NCBI GenBank assembly: GCA_019636285.1
Contig: JAHBXV010000035.1
Span: 1-64,000 of the forward strand
DNA length: 64,000 nucleotides
Source: Planctomycetaceae bacterium
Lineage (GTDB): Bacteria > Planctomycetota > Planctomycetia > Planctomycetales > Planctomycetaceae
Direction of reading: 5' to 3'
The first letter of the stretch is position 1; every line of letters starts with the position of its first letter. Below are positions 34,870-44,400 of this stretch, piece by piece. The notes beneath the pieces are model-generated. The model saw nothing but the letters and a program-made list of their open reading frames with translations, was not told the origin of the DNA and ran no database searches. The translations under genes were made by a program, and so were the position numbers.

Positions 34870-37800
34870 ATGAGCGCCCCGCATCACCGACTGCCTCGGC
34901 CGCCACTGCTATTGCTTCTGGTGGGGCTGGCTCTGTTTCCCGGATGCCGTCGCGCGAAGCCCGCGATATCGCCCGAACAGGTCGAGGCAGCCACGACTCG
35001 GAACAATCCAGGTAGCGAGTCCGAGAAAACTCCATCCATGGCGGCTGCCTCGCCCCAGGTCGAAAAGGCTGCCTCCCTCGCAATCACTTCACCTCCGCAT
35101 GCTCTTAAAAAAGAGTTGCCGTCAATCGGTTCCGGAAACTTCAACGGCTCTCGCGAGCCCTTGGTGTTCGGTAACCCTGAGATCGTTGTGCTGGGAGTCT
35201 CACCCGATCGGCGTTTCGTCGTCGCGGCTCTTCGAGTCAGTCGGCGCGGGGCCTCGCTTCGGGCGTGGGATGTCGCCGCCAACGCGATTGCCTTCGAGAA
35301 ACACGAACCTCTGGGGATTACCTCGCTCGCTTTCCATCCGAATGGCGAATCATTTGTCTATGGTGCCGGGGACCATCAAGTCGTCATGCAGACCTTGCCG
35401 GCGGGGGCGACGGCCCGTTGGAGCGGACACCGTCAATCCATCGGGGCGCTGGCTTTTTCTCCCGACGGCAGTCAGATCGCCAGCTTTGGCAACGATGGCC
35501 GCCTCCTGGTGTGGGAGGTTTCCAGTGGAAACGTGCTGGCCGAAGCCTTCGAACCAAATTCGCGCTTCGCGCTCGACGTCCATTTCGCGGATGCGGGAAA
35601 ACTCTGGACACGCGGCAGTGAAGCAGTCGTTCGTTGGTACAACTGGCGGAATTCGGCTCTGGTTCAATTTTCAGAGATCCCGCTACCGGCCGACTTTCAA
35701 GTCTTACTGGCAAGTACCGGGAGGCTTTTTGGAGTCCGGTCCCGCAGCCATGTTGCCGCCCTTGAGGCGGAGAGTGGCAAAGAGTTGTGGTCCATCGGCC
35801 TCATGGAGGCCATTAAGGAGTCGGCCGGGGAGGTGACCACTGAACGGCAAGACCAGGCGCTAAGAAGCGCCGCATGGGCTGTCGCGGACCAGTCCGACGA
35901 ACTGGTTTGTCTCTCAACCGACGGGACGTTGACCTGTTTTTCAGCCGCTTCGGGCGATCAGCAGCGACTGACGTCGGGAACACAACATGGACGTCGACTG
36001 GCGGGCGATCCAACGGGGCGCCTCTGGGCGATCGGCGGCGCCGGCAGCTCGCTGATGATCGTTGATCGGGAGCACCCCGATTCCCTGAAATGGCTCGAGC
36101 AGGGGGTCAGTGTCGATCCCTACGAACTGGCCGTTCCCCGGTTTGATTCATCCCGAACGCAGTTGATCTCGTTGAAAAACGGCACGACGATCGATGTCTC
36201 CGATCTGGCCACGGGATTAAGACGGCAACGATTCCTCCGCCCCACTCATAAGGATGGCAACGCCACGACCGCTTTCACGATCTGCGGAAACCTGGAGACT
36301 GTTTTCTGTGGGACAACGAATGGGGTAATTGAAGCCTATCAGATGGGATCCGCCGATAAGCCACGCGTCCTGACGGTTGGCGACGGAGACATCCTAGCAC
36401 TGGCGGTTGCTCCGCAAGGCGACTGGCTTGTCGCGGGGGATTCTCAAGGAACGACTGTCTGGATCGATGTCGCCACTTGGCAGGTGAAACACAAAACAGA
36501 AGGTGGTAGTACCGTCCGGGCGATGGAGTGGTCGCCAGATGGCGGCAGATTGGCGACCGCCAGGAGCGACCACGCGGTCGAGCTTTGGGACGCCGCCAAC
36601 CAGGCGATCCAGAGAACTCTCGCGGGCCATCAACAACCCGTCTCTTCAATCGCTTTCAGCCCGGACAGTCAATCGCTGGCATCCGGAGATGCGGCCGGAG
36701 AGTTGATTCGCTGGGAGGTGACGACCGGAAAACGCCTGACAACCTATGCCTTTCATAAAGGACTTGTTTCCGCACCGGCTTCTCCGGAGAGAAACAGCCC
36801 AAATGCCCAGATGCAGATCGAAGCTCTCGCGTTCAGTCCCGATCAGTCCGTGCTCGCTGCTGGAACACTGGGAGGTTATACGCAAACATTTCAGGTAGAA
36901 GGCGGCGCCGAATTGTCGCCGGTCTTTCAGCAAGCTCCGGTGACGGACCTCGACTTCTCAGACGACGGGACTCGACTGCGAGTGGCGACGCAGGCCGGAG
37001 ACGTATCGGCGTGGTGGCGTGCTCCCGATGCTCCACGGCTTCTCCGGGGACACGAGGGCAGCGTCCGTTTTGCCGCGCTGGATGCGACCGGTCAGCGGGC
37101 CGTGACCGGAGGTGTCGATCGACATCTCCGCGTATGGGATGTCGCGCAATGGTCGCTGACGCATTCCCTCGAAAACGCGGGGGAGGCGATCGCGGGTGGA
37201 GCCCTGTCAAGCGATGGCCGCCGCGCGGTGACCGGCGGCTATGGGTCCGGAATTATGCTCTGGGATCTGGGAGACATGAAATCGCTTGGTAAGCGCTATG
37301 GACATAAAAAGCGGGTCTGGGCATTCGACTTCGCTCCCGACGGAGAGCGATTCGCAACGGGATCCGACGATCAGACCGTCCGCGTCTGGGAATTCTCCTC
37401 GCAAAAAACGATCCGGACGATCGAACTCGACTCGCCCGTCCGCTTCGTGCGCTTTTCGCCGGATGGAACCTCGCTCGCGACCGCGACGGCTGATCCGCGC
37501 GGCTGGCAATTTCCCGGCCGATTGCAGCTTTGGAGCCTTCCGTCCGGCAAACTCGTGACAGAGCTGCGCGGACACGAGGTGGCCGTGAACGCCGCGGTCT
37601 TCAGTCCCGATGGAAAAGAACTGACCTCGTGCGACGCCAACGGGATAGTCACATGCTGGAATGCCATCACCGGCGAACAGTTGAAGAGCCTTTCCCGTCC
37701 TTTCGGCCTGTCGCATGCCGGGACCGTCGGATCGCGCGATTTGATCGCCATGCGTCGGTTCAGCAACGGTATTCTGCTCGTCAAAAACGGCACGTTGACC

Positions 37801-37926
37801 CCGCTGAGCGAATTTGACGTTCCCACGCGGTCGATTGGCGACCTGAATGTCGCGTCGCGGGGAAATCGCATCATCGCCGGGACGGAAGAGGGGGCGGTCT
37901 TTGTCTGGAGCCTCGACAATGAATGA
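34870..37926 (+). CDS. WD40-repeat lipoprotein
   Basis: The ATG at 34870 is preceded by 'ggaagag' at a good distance and opens a lipoprotein leader ('LLLLLVGLALFPGC', cysteine near residue 26). The 1,018-residue protein then carries at least ten WD40 repeats, visible as 'LLVWEVSSG', 'VELWDAANQ', 'LIRWEVTTG', 'LRVWDVAQW', 'IMLWDLGDM', 'VRVWEFSSQ', 'LQLWSLPSG', 'VTCWNAITG' and 'VFVWSLDNE'. This is enough for one or two propellers exposed to the periplasm, probably as a protein-docking scaffold. It overlaps the DUF1559 gene by eight bases, so it belongs to the sigma operon. Confidence 0.88.
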   Translation: MSAPHHRLPRPPLLLLLVGLALFPGCRRAKPAISPEQVEAATTRNNPGSESEKTPSMAAASPQVEKAASLAITSPPHALKKELPSIGSGNFNGSREPLVFGNPEIVVLGVSPDRRFVVAALRVSRRGASLRAWDVAANAIAFEKHEPLGITSLAFHPNGESFVYGAGDHQVVMQTLPAGATARWSGHRQSIGALAFSPDGSQIASFGNDGRLLVWEVSSGNVLAEAFEPNSRFALDVHFADAGKLWTRGSEAVVRWYNWRNSALVQFSEIPLPADFQVLLASTGRLFGVRSRSHVAALEAESGKELWSIGLMEAIKESAGEVTTERQDQALRSAAWAVADQSDELVCLSTDGTLTCFSAASGDQQRLTSGTQHGRRLAGDPTGRLWAIGGAGSSLMIVDREHPDSLKWLEQGVSVDPYELAVPRFDSSRTQLISLKNGTTIDVSDLATGLRRQRFLRPTHKDGNATTAFTICGNLETVFCGTTNGVIEAYQMGSADKPRVLTVGDGDILALAVAPQGDWLVAGDSQGTTVWIDVATWQVKHKTEGGSTVRAMEWSPDGGRLATARSDHAVELWDAANQAIQRTLAGHQQPVSSIAFSPDSQSLASGDAAGELIRWEVTTGKRLTTYAFHKGLVSAPASPERNSPNAQMQIEALAFSPDQSVLAAGTLGGYTQTFQVEGGAELSPVFQQAPVTDLDFSDDGTRLRVATQAGDVSAWWRAPDAPRLLRGHEGSVRFAALDATGQRAVTGGVDRHLRVWDVAQWSLTHSLENAGEAIAGGALSSDGRRAVTGGYGSGIMLWDLGDMKSLGKRYGHKKRVWAFDFAPDGERFATGSDDQTVRVWEFSSQKTIRTIELDSPVRFVRFSPDGTSLATATADPRGWQFPGRLQLWSLPSGKLVTELRGHEVAVNAAVFSPDGKELTSCDANGIVTCWNAITGEQLKSLSRPFGLSHAGTVGSRDLIAMRRFSNGILLVKNGTLTPLSEFDVPTRSIGDLNVASRGNRIIAGTEEGAVFVWSLDNE

Positions 37927-38938
37927 CCGTCTGCGCCGCGGATTTTCGCTGCTCGAACTTCTGGTCGTCATCGCGGTGATCGGCCTTCTGGTCGCGCTCC
38001 TGTTGCCCGCCGTGCAAATGGGCCGCGAAGCGGCGCGTCGCATGAGTTGCGGCAATAACCTGGCGCAGATCGGCCGCGCGCTGCACAACTACCACGAAGC
38101 GCACCGCGTGCTGCCGTTTGGTTGCGGGACCGACTACGACGGCCTCGTTTCGTCCCTGGGCACGCTGAATGATCGCCGATACTCGACGCACTCGCAGATT
38201 CTTCCGCAACTCGACCAGGCGAATGTCTACCTGCGGCTTCACTTCGATGTCGCGCCGTTTGCTCCCTATGTCAATTCCGGAGCGTATGAACCAGACTGTA
38301 TCGCGAGCGGTGGATTGAGCGCGGTGAATGGACCAGCGGCGGTGACCGTTCTTCCGGTCTTTCTCTGCCCATCCGACATCGATCGCCTGGAAAGCATGTG
38401 GGGCCATAACAATTATCGCTCATGCAATGGCGGGGGATGGCACGGACGAAACGGCAACGGCATGTTCGGACAGAACAGCAGCGTTCGTCTCGGAGACGTG
38501 ACTGACGGGCTCTCAAATACGGCCATGTTCAGCGAGCGCTGCAAAGGAACCTGGACTCACGACATTTTCGATCCGCTATCCGACATTTACGATCTTGCGG
38601 GAATCTGGAGCGACGACACCTTTCGCGACTACTGCCGCAGCCTGTCGCCCGAAGAAGCCGCGGCTTATCACCAGAATGTCGACTCCGGGCAGAACTGGCT
38701 GGAAGCCAACTTCAACTGGACCCGTTATAACCACCTCGTGGCGCCGAACGCGGTCAGTTGCAAGAACGGCTTCACCTGGGATGGCGTGGGGATGGCAGCT
38801 TCCAGCCGTCATAACGGCGGCGTGACTGTGCTGTTCGGCGACGGGCATGTGAAGTTCATCGGCGAGCTGGTTGATCCGACCGCCTGGTCCGCGATGGGAA
38901 CCATTCGCGGCGGTGAAGTGATGGGAGACGCCCCATGA
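37919..38938 (+). CDS. DUF1559 protein with prepilin-type leader
   Basis: The 339-residue protein starts with the prepilin-type N-terminal motif 'RRGFSLLELLVVIAVIGLL', where cleavage and N-methylation occur, followed by the standard DUF1559 start ('LLLPAVQMGREAARRMSCGN', 'LHNYHEAHRVLPFG'). Its end carries the family's C-terminal motif 'HNGGVTVLFGDGHVKFI'. DUF1559 proteins are hugely expanded in planctomycetes and are secreted pilin-like proteins of unknown role. The start overlaps the WD40 gene and the stop overlaps the next gene (ATGA), so it is translationally coupled on both sides. Confidence 0.93.
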   Translation: MNDRLRRGFSLLELLVVIAVIGLLVALLLPAVQMGREAARRMSCGNNLAQIGRALHNYHEAHRVLPFGCGTDYDGLVSSLGTLNDRRYSTHSQILPQLDQANVYLRLHFDVAPFAPYVNSGAYEPDCIASGGLSAVNGPAAVTVLPVFLCPSDIDRLESMWGHNNYRSCNGGGWHGRNGNGMFGQNSSVRLGDVTDGLSNTAMFSERCKGTWTHDIFDPLSDIYDLAGIWSDDTFRDYCRSLSPEEAAAYHQNVDSGQNWLEANFNWTRYNHLVAPNAVSCKNGFTWDGVGMAASSRHNGGVTVLFGDGHVKFIGELVDPTAWSAMGTIRGGEVMGDAP

Positions 38939-39780
38939 TGCCGACGTGCCGAATCGCCCTGATCGTGGTGGTGATAGCGGTCCCGCAGGCCCATGCCGCG
39001 GTCTACACCTGGGATTTTGAAAATGGACACTTCGACAACCGCTCGCTGGTCCCCTTAGGGGCTGGCGCGGTTAATCTGCTGCGGCCCACGAAGAACGGAC
39101 TCCAGATTACTGTTCCCGCCGGCTATGAAGTGAAGACGGTCGGGTTGTCCCCGCGGTTTACGCTCGTCGGTGACTTTGAGATCACCCTGGACTTCACGAT
39201 TCTGAACCGGACGCAACCAAGTGCTGGCTTTGGCACCGGACCGAGTCTGTATCTATCCACCGGCTCCACCAACGATCCGGCCGCATCGCTCGGCCGATTG
39301 CTTCGGCCCGATGGTCGTGACATCTACGGCGTGTTCGCGGCAAGAGTGGAAGACGGAAAGCGGCTTCCGTCGGCCAGGCTGTTCGATGCACCGCCAAACA
39401 AGCAGCCCACCGGACGACTGCAACTTAAACGAGTCAAGCAGGACATTTTTTATTCGGTCGCCGATAGTCTCCAGTCCCCTTTGCGAGAGATTGCCCATCT
39501 GCCAATGGGAGGCGGTGAGGTAACTCTGCTGCGGATTGGCGTCTCGCAAAGCGATCCCGAATCGGCAGCCGTCGTGGTCCTGCATCACCTTCAGATCGTC
39601 GCCGACGAGTTGCCTCATCTGCCATCCGAAACGGACCGCACGGCCCAACTCTATCGCCCGCGCTATCAGCCGCCGCCGAAGCCCCCGACGTATCGCTGGC
39701 TTTGGCAGTCCCTGGCCGCCGTGCTGATCGTGGGAGGAACCGGTTCCTGGCTCTGGTGGAGGCGTCAGCGCATCGGATGA
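38935..39780 (+). CDS. Secreted lectin-like protein with C-terminal membrane anchor
   Basis: The 281-residue protein has a signal peptide ('MMPTCRIALIVVVIAVPQAH', cleavage near 'AHA'), a beta-sandwich region ('VYTWDFENGHFDNRSLVPLG', 'LVGDFEITLDFTILNRTQPS') that resembles the DUF1583/concanavalin-like domains of the nearby giant protein, and a single membrane helix near the end ('LWQSLAAVLIVGGTGSWLWW') followed by 'RRQR', so the domain faces the periplasm. It is the last gene of the sigma operon (ATGA overlap). Sugar binding is possible but not shown. Confidence 0.7.
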   Translation: MMPTCRIALIVVVIAVPQAHAAVYTWDFENGHFDNRSLVPLGAGAVNLLRPTKNGLQITVPAGYEVKTVGLSPRFTLVGDFEITLDFTILNRTQPSAGFGTGPSLYLSTGSTNDPAASLGRLLRPDGRDIYGVFAARVEDGKRLPSARLFDAPPNKQPTGRLQLKRVKQDIFYSVADSLQSPLREIAHLPMGGGEVTLLRIGVSQSDPESAAVVVLHHLQIVADELPHLPSETDRTAQLYRPRYQPPPKPPTYRWLWQSLAAVLIVGGTGSWLWWRRQRIG

Positions 39781-39829
39781 CGGGACGGGCCATTTGGGAT
39801 AGCTGCGAACGAAAAACCGCTCGGAAACG

Positions 39830-41317
39830 CTACGGCGCCACGGGCTCGCTGGCTTCGTTCCCTTCATTCCCTTGGGGTCGGATCATTTCAAAGTAGCGGC
39901 GGATGTTTTGCCGGTGGCCCAGCGGGATCGATTCCGCATCGAGCACGGACTCGCTGATCGCTTCGTACTTGTCGACTTTTTCGCGGTACTGGCGAATGGC
40001 TTCCTGGTTTTGCTCGGGGGCCGTGGTCGTTTCGATATCAACGTCCCCTTCGGCCGACTCTTGGCCGGTCAGCTTCATGTCCTTCGCGGACTTGAGCAGT
40101 CCGGTCTTCTCGCCGGGCTCGTTGCCGCTGGCGGCTTGACCCGCCTTGCTGCCGCCTTTCTTATTGGACATGGCCATGGACTGGCTCTGGCATTCCCCTT
40201 CGCATTCGCTTTTACATTCGCTCAGGCATTGGCACTGCTTGCGAAGAAGGTCCGTGAGCTTCTTGCGGCGGCCGGCACTGCGACTTTCGCCGGCGAGCCC
40301 CTTCATGCCTTCGTTGAACTTGCTCTTGTTCCCCTGCCCCAGACCTTCACCGATCTGGCCGATTGCTTCCTTGAGCTGCTTCTTCATCCCGTCGGCCGAG
40401 TCCTGTCGCACCTGCTCAAGCTTCTCCGTCATCGCCCGTTCAGTCTGGCGATCGACTTTGGGAAGTTCCTTCTTTTCCAATTCGTCGGCGGCCTTTTCGA
40501 GTTCGCCATTCGCGAGCGCCTGACCAGCCGATTGCAGCGACTCGGAAAGTGACAACGCCTCGCCGATGCTCTTGAGTTGGGCTTCGACATTCGGATCAGC
40601 CAGTTCCTGCTGCTTGGCCTGCAAGGCGGCTTCCATTTCCGACAGCTTGGCCAGGGCTTCGCGAGGGTCGATTCCGGGCTGCTTGAGTTCCTCGACCTTA
40701 ACGGCCAGTTCCTTCAGCAACTTCTCAATCTCGGGGTCTTTGGCTTGCTTGTTGAACTCTTCGAGCTCTTTCAGCTCCTCCTCGGCACGCGAGGCCTGCG
40801 AATGGACCACGGCGTTGGGCTCCGTGGCCGCGATGGCCACTTCTGGCGCCGGGATCAGGCACATCAGCAAGGTGGCGACAGCGGCAAACACAACGCCAGC
40901 ATGCAGCGACCGTGGCGAGCGGTAGGGAGCGACGGCTTTCACATCGATGTTGGCGACATGCGTCGCGGCGTCGGCGACCTGCAGTTCCTGCAACGGAGTG
41001 AGATTCGATTTGGAAAGGAACGCCCAGGCGGTGGAGACGCGATCCTTGAGCCCGCAGACACCGTCAATCGCGTTGGCGGCTTTGTGAACGGGACGACTTA
41101 GCGCAAAGGCCGCGAGACCTCCCAGCGCCGGACCGGACAGGAGGAGCAGAGCGAAGCTGCCCCAACCGGGGGATGTGATACCTTGGGCAAGGACACCTAG
41201 CACGACCAGACAGGCGAGTATGCTCGACGCACACAATCCCCAGGCGGCGCACTGCCCGGCCCATTGCCATTGCTGCCGGGAATGAACAGCCGACACGCGA
41301 CGCCGAATCGTATCCAT
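39830..41317 (-). CDS. Membrane protein with long coiled coil and a cysteine cluster
   Basis: The 495-residue protein has two N-terminal membrane helices (about 25-48 and 53-73), a third at about 139-157, then a long acidic/lysine-rich helical region (175-345) that is a coiled coil. At 362-376 comes a cysteine cluster with cysteines at 362, 364, 368, 372 and 376 in a Ser/Glu/Lys-rich segment, which could bind metal or cross-link. The tail (about 430-480) is again helical. No family is recognised. It is transcribed with the giant TPR gene, 111 bases upstream, and may be an anchoring subunit. Confidence 0.65.
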   Translation of the reverse strand: MDTIRRRVSAVHSRQQWQWAGQCAAWGLCASSILACLVVLGVLAQGITSPGWGSFALLLLSGPALGGLAAFALSRPVHKAANAIDGVCGLKDRVSTAWAFLSKSNLTPLQELQVADAATHVANIDVKAVAPYRSPRSLHAGVVFAAVATLLMCLIPAPEVAIAATEPNAVVHSQASRAEEELKELEEFNKQAKDPEIEKLLKELAVKVEELKQPGIDPREALAKLSEMEAALQAKQQELADPNVEAQLKSIGEALSLSESLQSAGQALANGELEKAADELEKKELPKVDRQTERAMTEKLEQVRQDSADGMKKQLKEAIGQIGEGLGQGNKSKFNEGMKGLAGESRSAGRRKKLTDLLRKQCQCLSECKSECEGECQSQSMAMSNKKGGSKAGQAASGNEPGEKTGLLKSAKDMKLTGQESAEGDVDIETTTAPEQNQEAIRQYREKVDKYEAISESVLDAESIPLGHRQNIRRYFEMIRPQGNEGNEASEPVAP

Positions 41318-41428
41318 TGAATCGCCCCTTCCAGAAACCTTTGTTCAAAACAGTCCCTGAGGCTCCACGTGTGCGGATGAATTCTAACTCTTGCCTCGTT
41401 CAAACGGCAATTGGGGAACTTACCAATT

Positions 41429-44400
41429 TCATGAGGCCGGGCGGATTCCGGGTGAAGTCCCCTCCGCGTCTGCCGCTTTGGGCGGATCGGGCGCGGCCAG
41501 TTCCTGCTCGATTGGAGACGCAACCGACTTCGGCCAGTCTCCCCGAAGGCTGAGGTTTCGGACTCGAGATTTCTGCCGGTCCGCATATCGAAACAGTCCC
41601 AAGAACCTCTGGGATGGCGGTTCCGTCAGGGTAAGACGGGCCGCCTCGACATCATTGATGAGCACCGTCAACTGGTCCCCCGTCAGCCGCAACTGGATCC
41701 GGTTCCAGTCATTCGGCTTAAGCGCCGCGCCGGCGGCTCCTTCGATCGGCACGGAATTGTCAGGGGCAAGGCCGGAACGGTCGAGTTCACCATCGGTCAG
41801 AATGTGCCGGGCGATCCGTTCGGGCGTGATCTGCACGACGGTTCGACCGACCGCCGGGTGGACCTCGAATTCGCCGGGCACATAATACATTTCGTAGTCG
41901 AGTTCACCATCTTCCAGGAGCGGCCGGCGATAGTAGACAAGTGACTGGAGCGATTTTTCAGCCCGATTGATGGCGAGATTGCCGATCAGTTCGTCGGCAT
42001 GGCGAGCCCACGCGGGCTGCTCTGAATTTTGGCCATCGTCGTAATAGCCGGACTGCCGCGAACTGGTGGATTGCGTTCCCAGACTCGCCGACTCTCCGAA
42101 GTAATCGGCGGTCCACATGGCGGATTCAGAATCCTGCAACAGATTGACGGTTTCCGGAACCCGCGGATCGCCAGTAATGCGGAGGTCGTTCACCCGACCG
42201 GCGGACGACGCCAGGGAGGGCTGGAGCACGAGCCAGGGCGACGGAGCGGGATCCGCACGCTGTTCATGAATCCGGACATCGTTCACGAACGTGGTGATGC
42301 GGCTGCCATCGACTTCAATGCGGAATCGGGCCGTTTCACCGTACCCGGGGATCGTCAACGCGCTCCCAACCGGCGAACTGTTGACTGGAAGACGGTAGAG
42401 CAAAGTATTCTTCAGGTCGGGTCCGCCGGGGCGTGCCGCGAAATGACCGTAACCAATCAGCATCTCATCGCGCGGTCCCGTCGACAGCGTACCGTGGACT
42501 TGAAACTGTCCGATGACCGGCGAGCGATAGAAAAGCTGCGACAGCGATTCGCCCGGATGATAGATGACTTCGCCGCGAGTCGCGGACCATTCGCCGGGAT
42601 GGTGGCCATTCGCGCGGGTGAAAGCACTCACCATGGGGACGGATGACCAATGGCGAAGCTCCATGGCGACGCCGGGAGCAGTTGCAACCTGGCGGCCGGT
42701 TAATCCCGTCAAGACTTCGGTCGTGGCGAGCCAGTTGGCGTTCGCCTGCTTGTCTTCGCGAGCCTGCTTGAGAAAAGCCCGCGCGAGCTCATCAGCAGCC
42801 TTCGCGACCGGTCCGGGGCGCTGGCTGGCGATGGTAATCGCCATGACCTCGGGAGCCCGCTGCCCGTCGAGCCCGCCAGACGGGCTGTTTTTCGCACGAA
42901 CTTTCTCAAGTTCCGCCAGGTGCTCAACGGCGGAAGAGTCATCCTGGCGAGCGACATCGATGAGCACGAGTAAGGCTTCGCGACGAGCCGGATCACCAAC
43001 GATAGATTCTGGCGTGAGCGCGCTGACAGCCTGCTTCAGTTCGTCCAGTCGGTTGAGGCGACTGGCAACCTGAACCAGTTCCCAGGCCGGGCAGATGCGT
43101 TCGCCTTCGGCTGACTTTCCGGTCAGCCCAGGTATAGAGCCAGAGGGAGCGATCGGCGCTCGTTGAAAGGCCATGCGGAGATCGGCATGGTCATCGGAAG
43201 GGAGGACCCAGCCGCGCAGCATCTCATACGCAGTGACGTCGTCCTGCTCACGCGCCCGCAATACTACTTCGATCGATCGCGAGGCGGAAACGTCGTCATC
43301 CAGTAGCCGACTTTGCAGGCGGCGTTCCTCCGGAGGCAGCGGTTGCACGAGCGCGAGCAAATCGCCATCGATCTTTTCCGGCCAGTTGCCGGAGAGGACG
43401 ATTTTACGAACCTGGGTTTTGGTCTCTTTCGGGCGGTAAATGCCGACCATCCGCGGATTGTCCGCCTCGATGGGACGCTCGAAAATCAGCGCTCCATTCA
43501 GCGATAGGGAAACCGTTTCTTTGGTTGCCGCGATGGCGACGGTGTTCCAGTCGTTCGCCTTCAACGGCAGCGGTCCGTCGGTGCGAGCGAACGCGGCTTC
43601 CTGAACGGCGTTCTCGGTCGGGACGCCGAGAACGGTATCGTCCCAGCCAGCTTGATTAATCCAGCGCGTCCGGACGCCGTCCGGTTCGAGGATGAAGGCG
43701 AAACGCCCGAAGGTCGGAGCAGCCGTCTGCTCGCCGGGGGCCTGGAAGAACTCGAACTGAACGACCTCGCCGGCATCGAGCGGACGGTGGTAGTAGGTCC
43801 AGCCAGGCTTTGGCTCCTCGCCCAGGCTCTGGCCATTCAGCACGCCGTCTTTCACCGACCAGTGGTACTGCTGCTGGGGATCCCGGGCAACGGGAACTTG
43901 CTCACCGAATGCGTCATAGGTCATGTCGGGTTTTTCGTTCGCCTTCCGCAGCGCGGGTTGCGACTCGCCGAGGAATGACGTCATCCAGCCTTCCATCGTC
44001 GATTCGCCCAGGAGCGCGACTTCCCGGGGAACGCGCGGGTCGCCAGAGAACCGAAGATTGCGGAAACTGCCGAAGGTTGTCTGGCGGGCTTGCAGGTGCA
44101 GCCAGGGGCTGCCTGTGGCGAGTTTTTCGGAATAGACTTCCTGACCATTCAAGAACCACGTCTGGCGATCGTTGGCCACGCGAAGCAGGACGCGATCGGT
44201 GCCGCCGCTTCCGTGCTGGGCCGCGCGGGAACGCGCGATCGACTCGTGCCCCCCCGCGGAATTGATGAACAGCCGCGGACCCGACTGGGTCACGATGACT
44301 CCGCCATAGCCGAGGTCCGCGTGGTGGAAATGGCCCTGAGGCAGATCGATTTCGAGCTGAAAGTCTCCTTCGACCGGGTAGCGGAAGTAGAGCAGACCGC

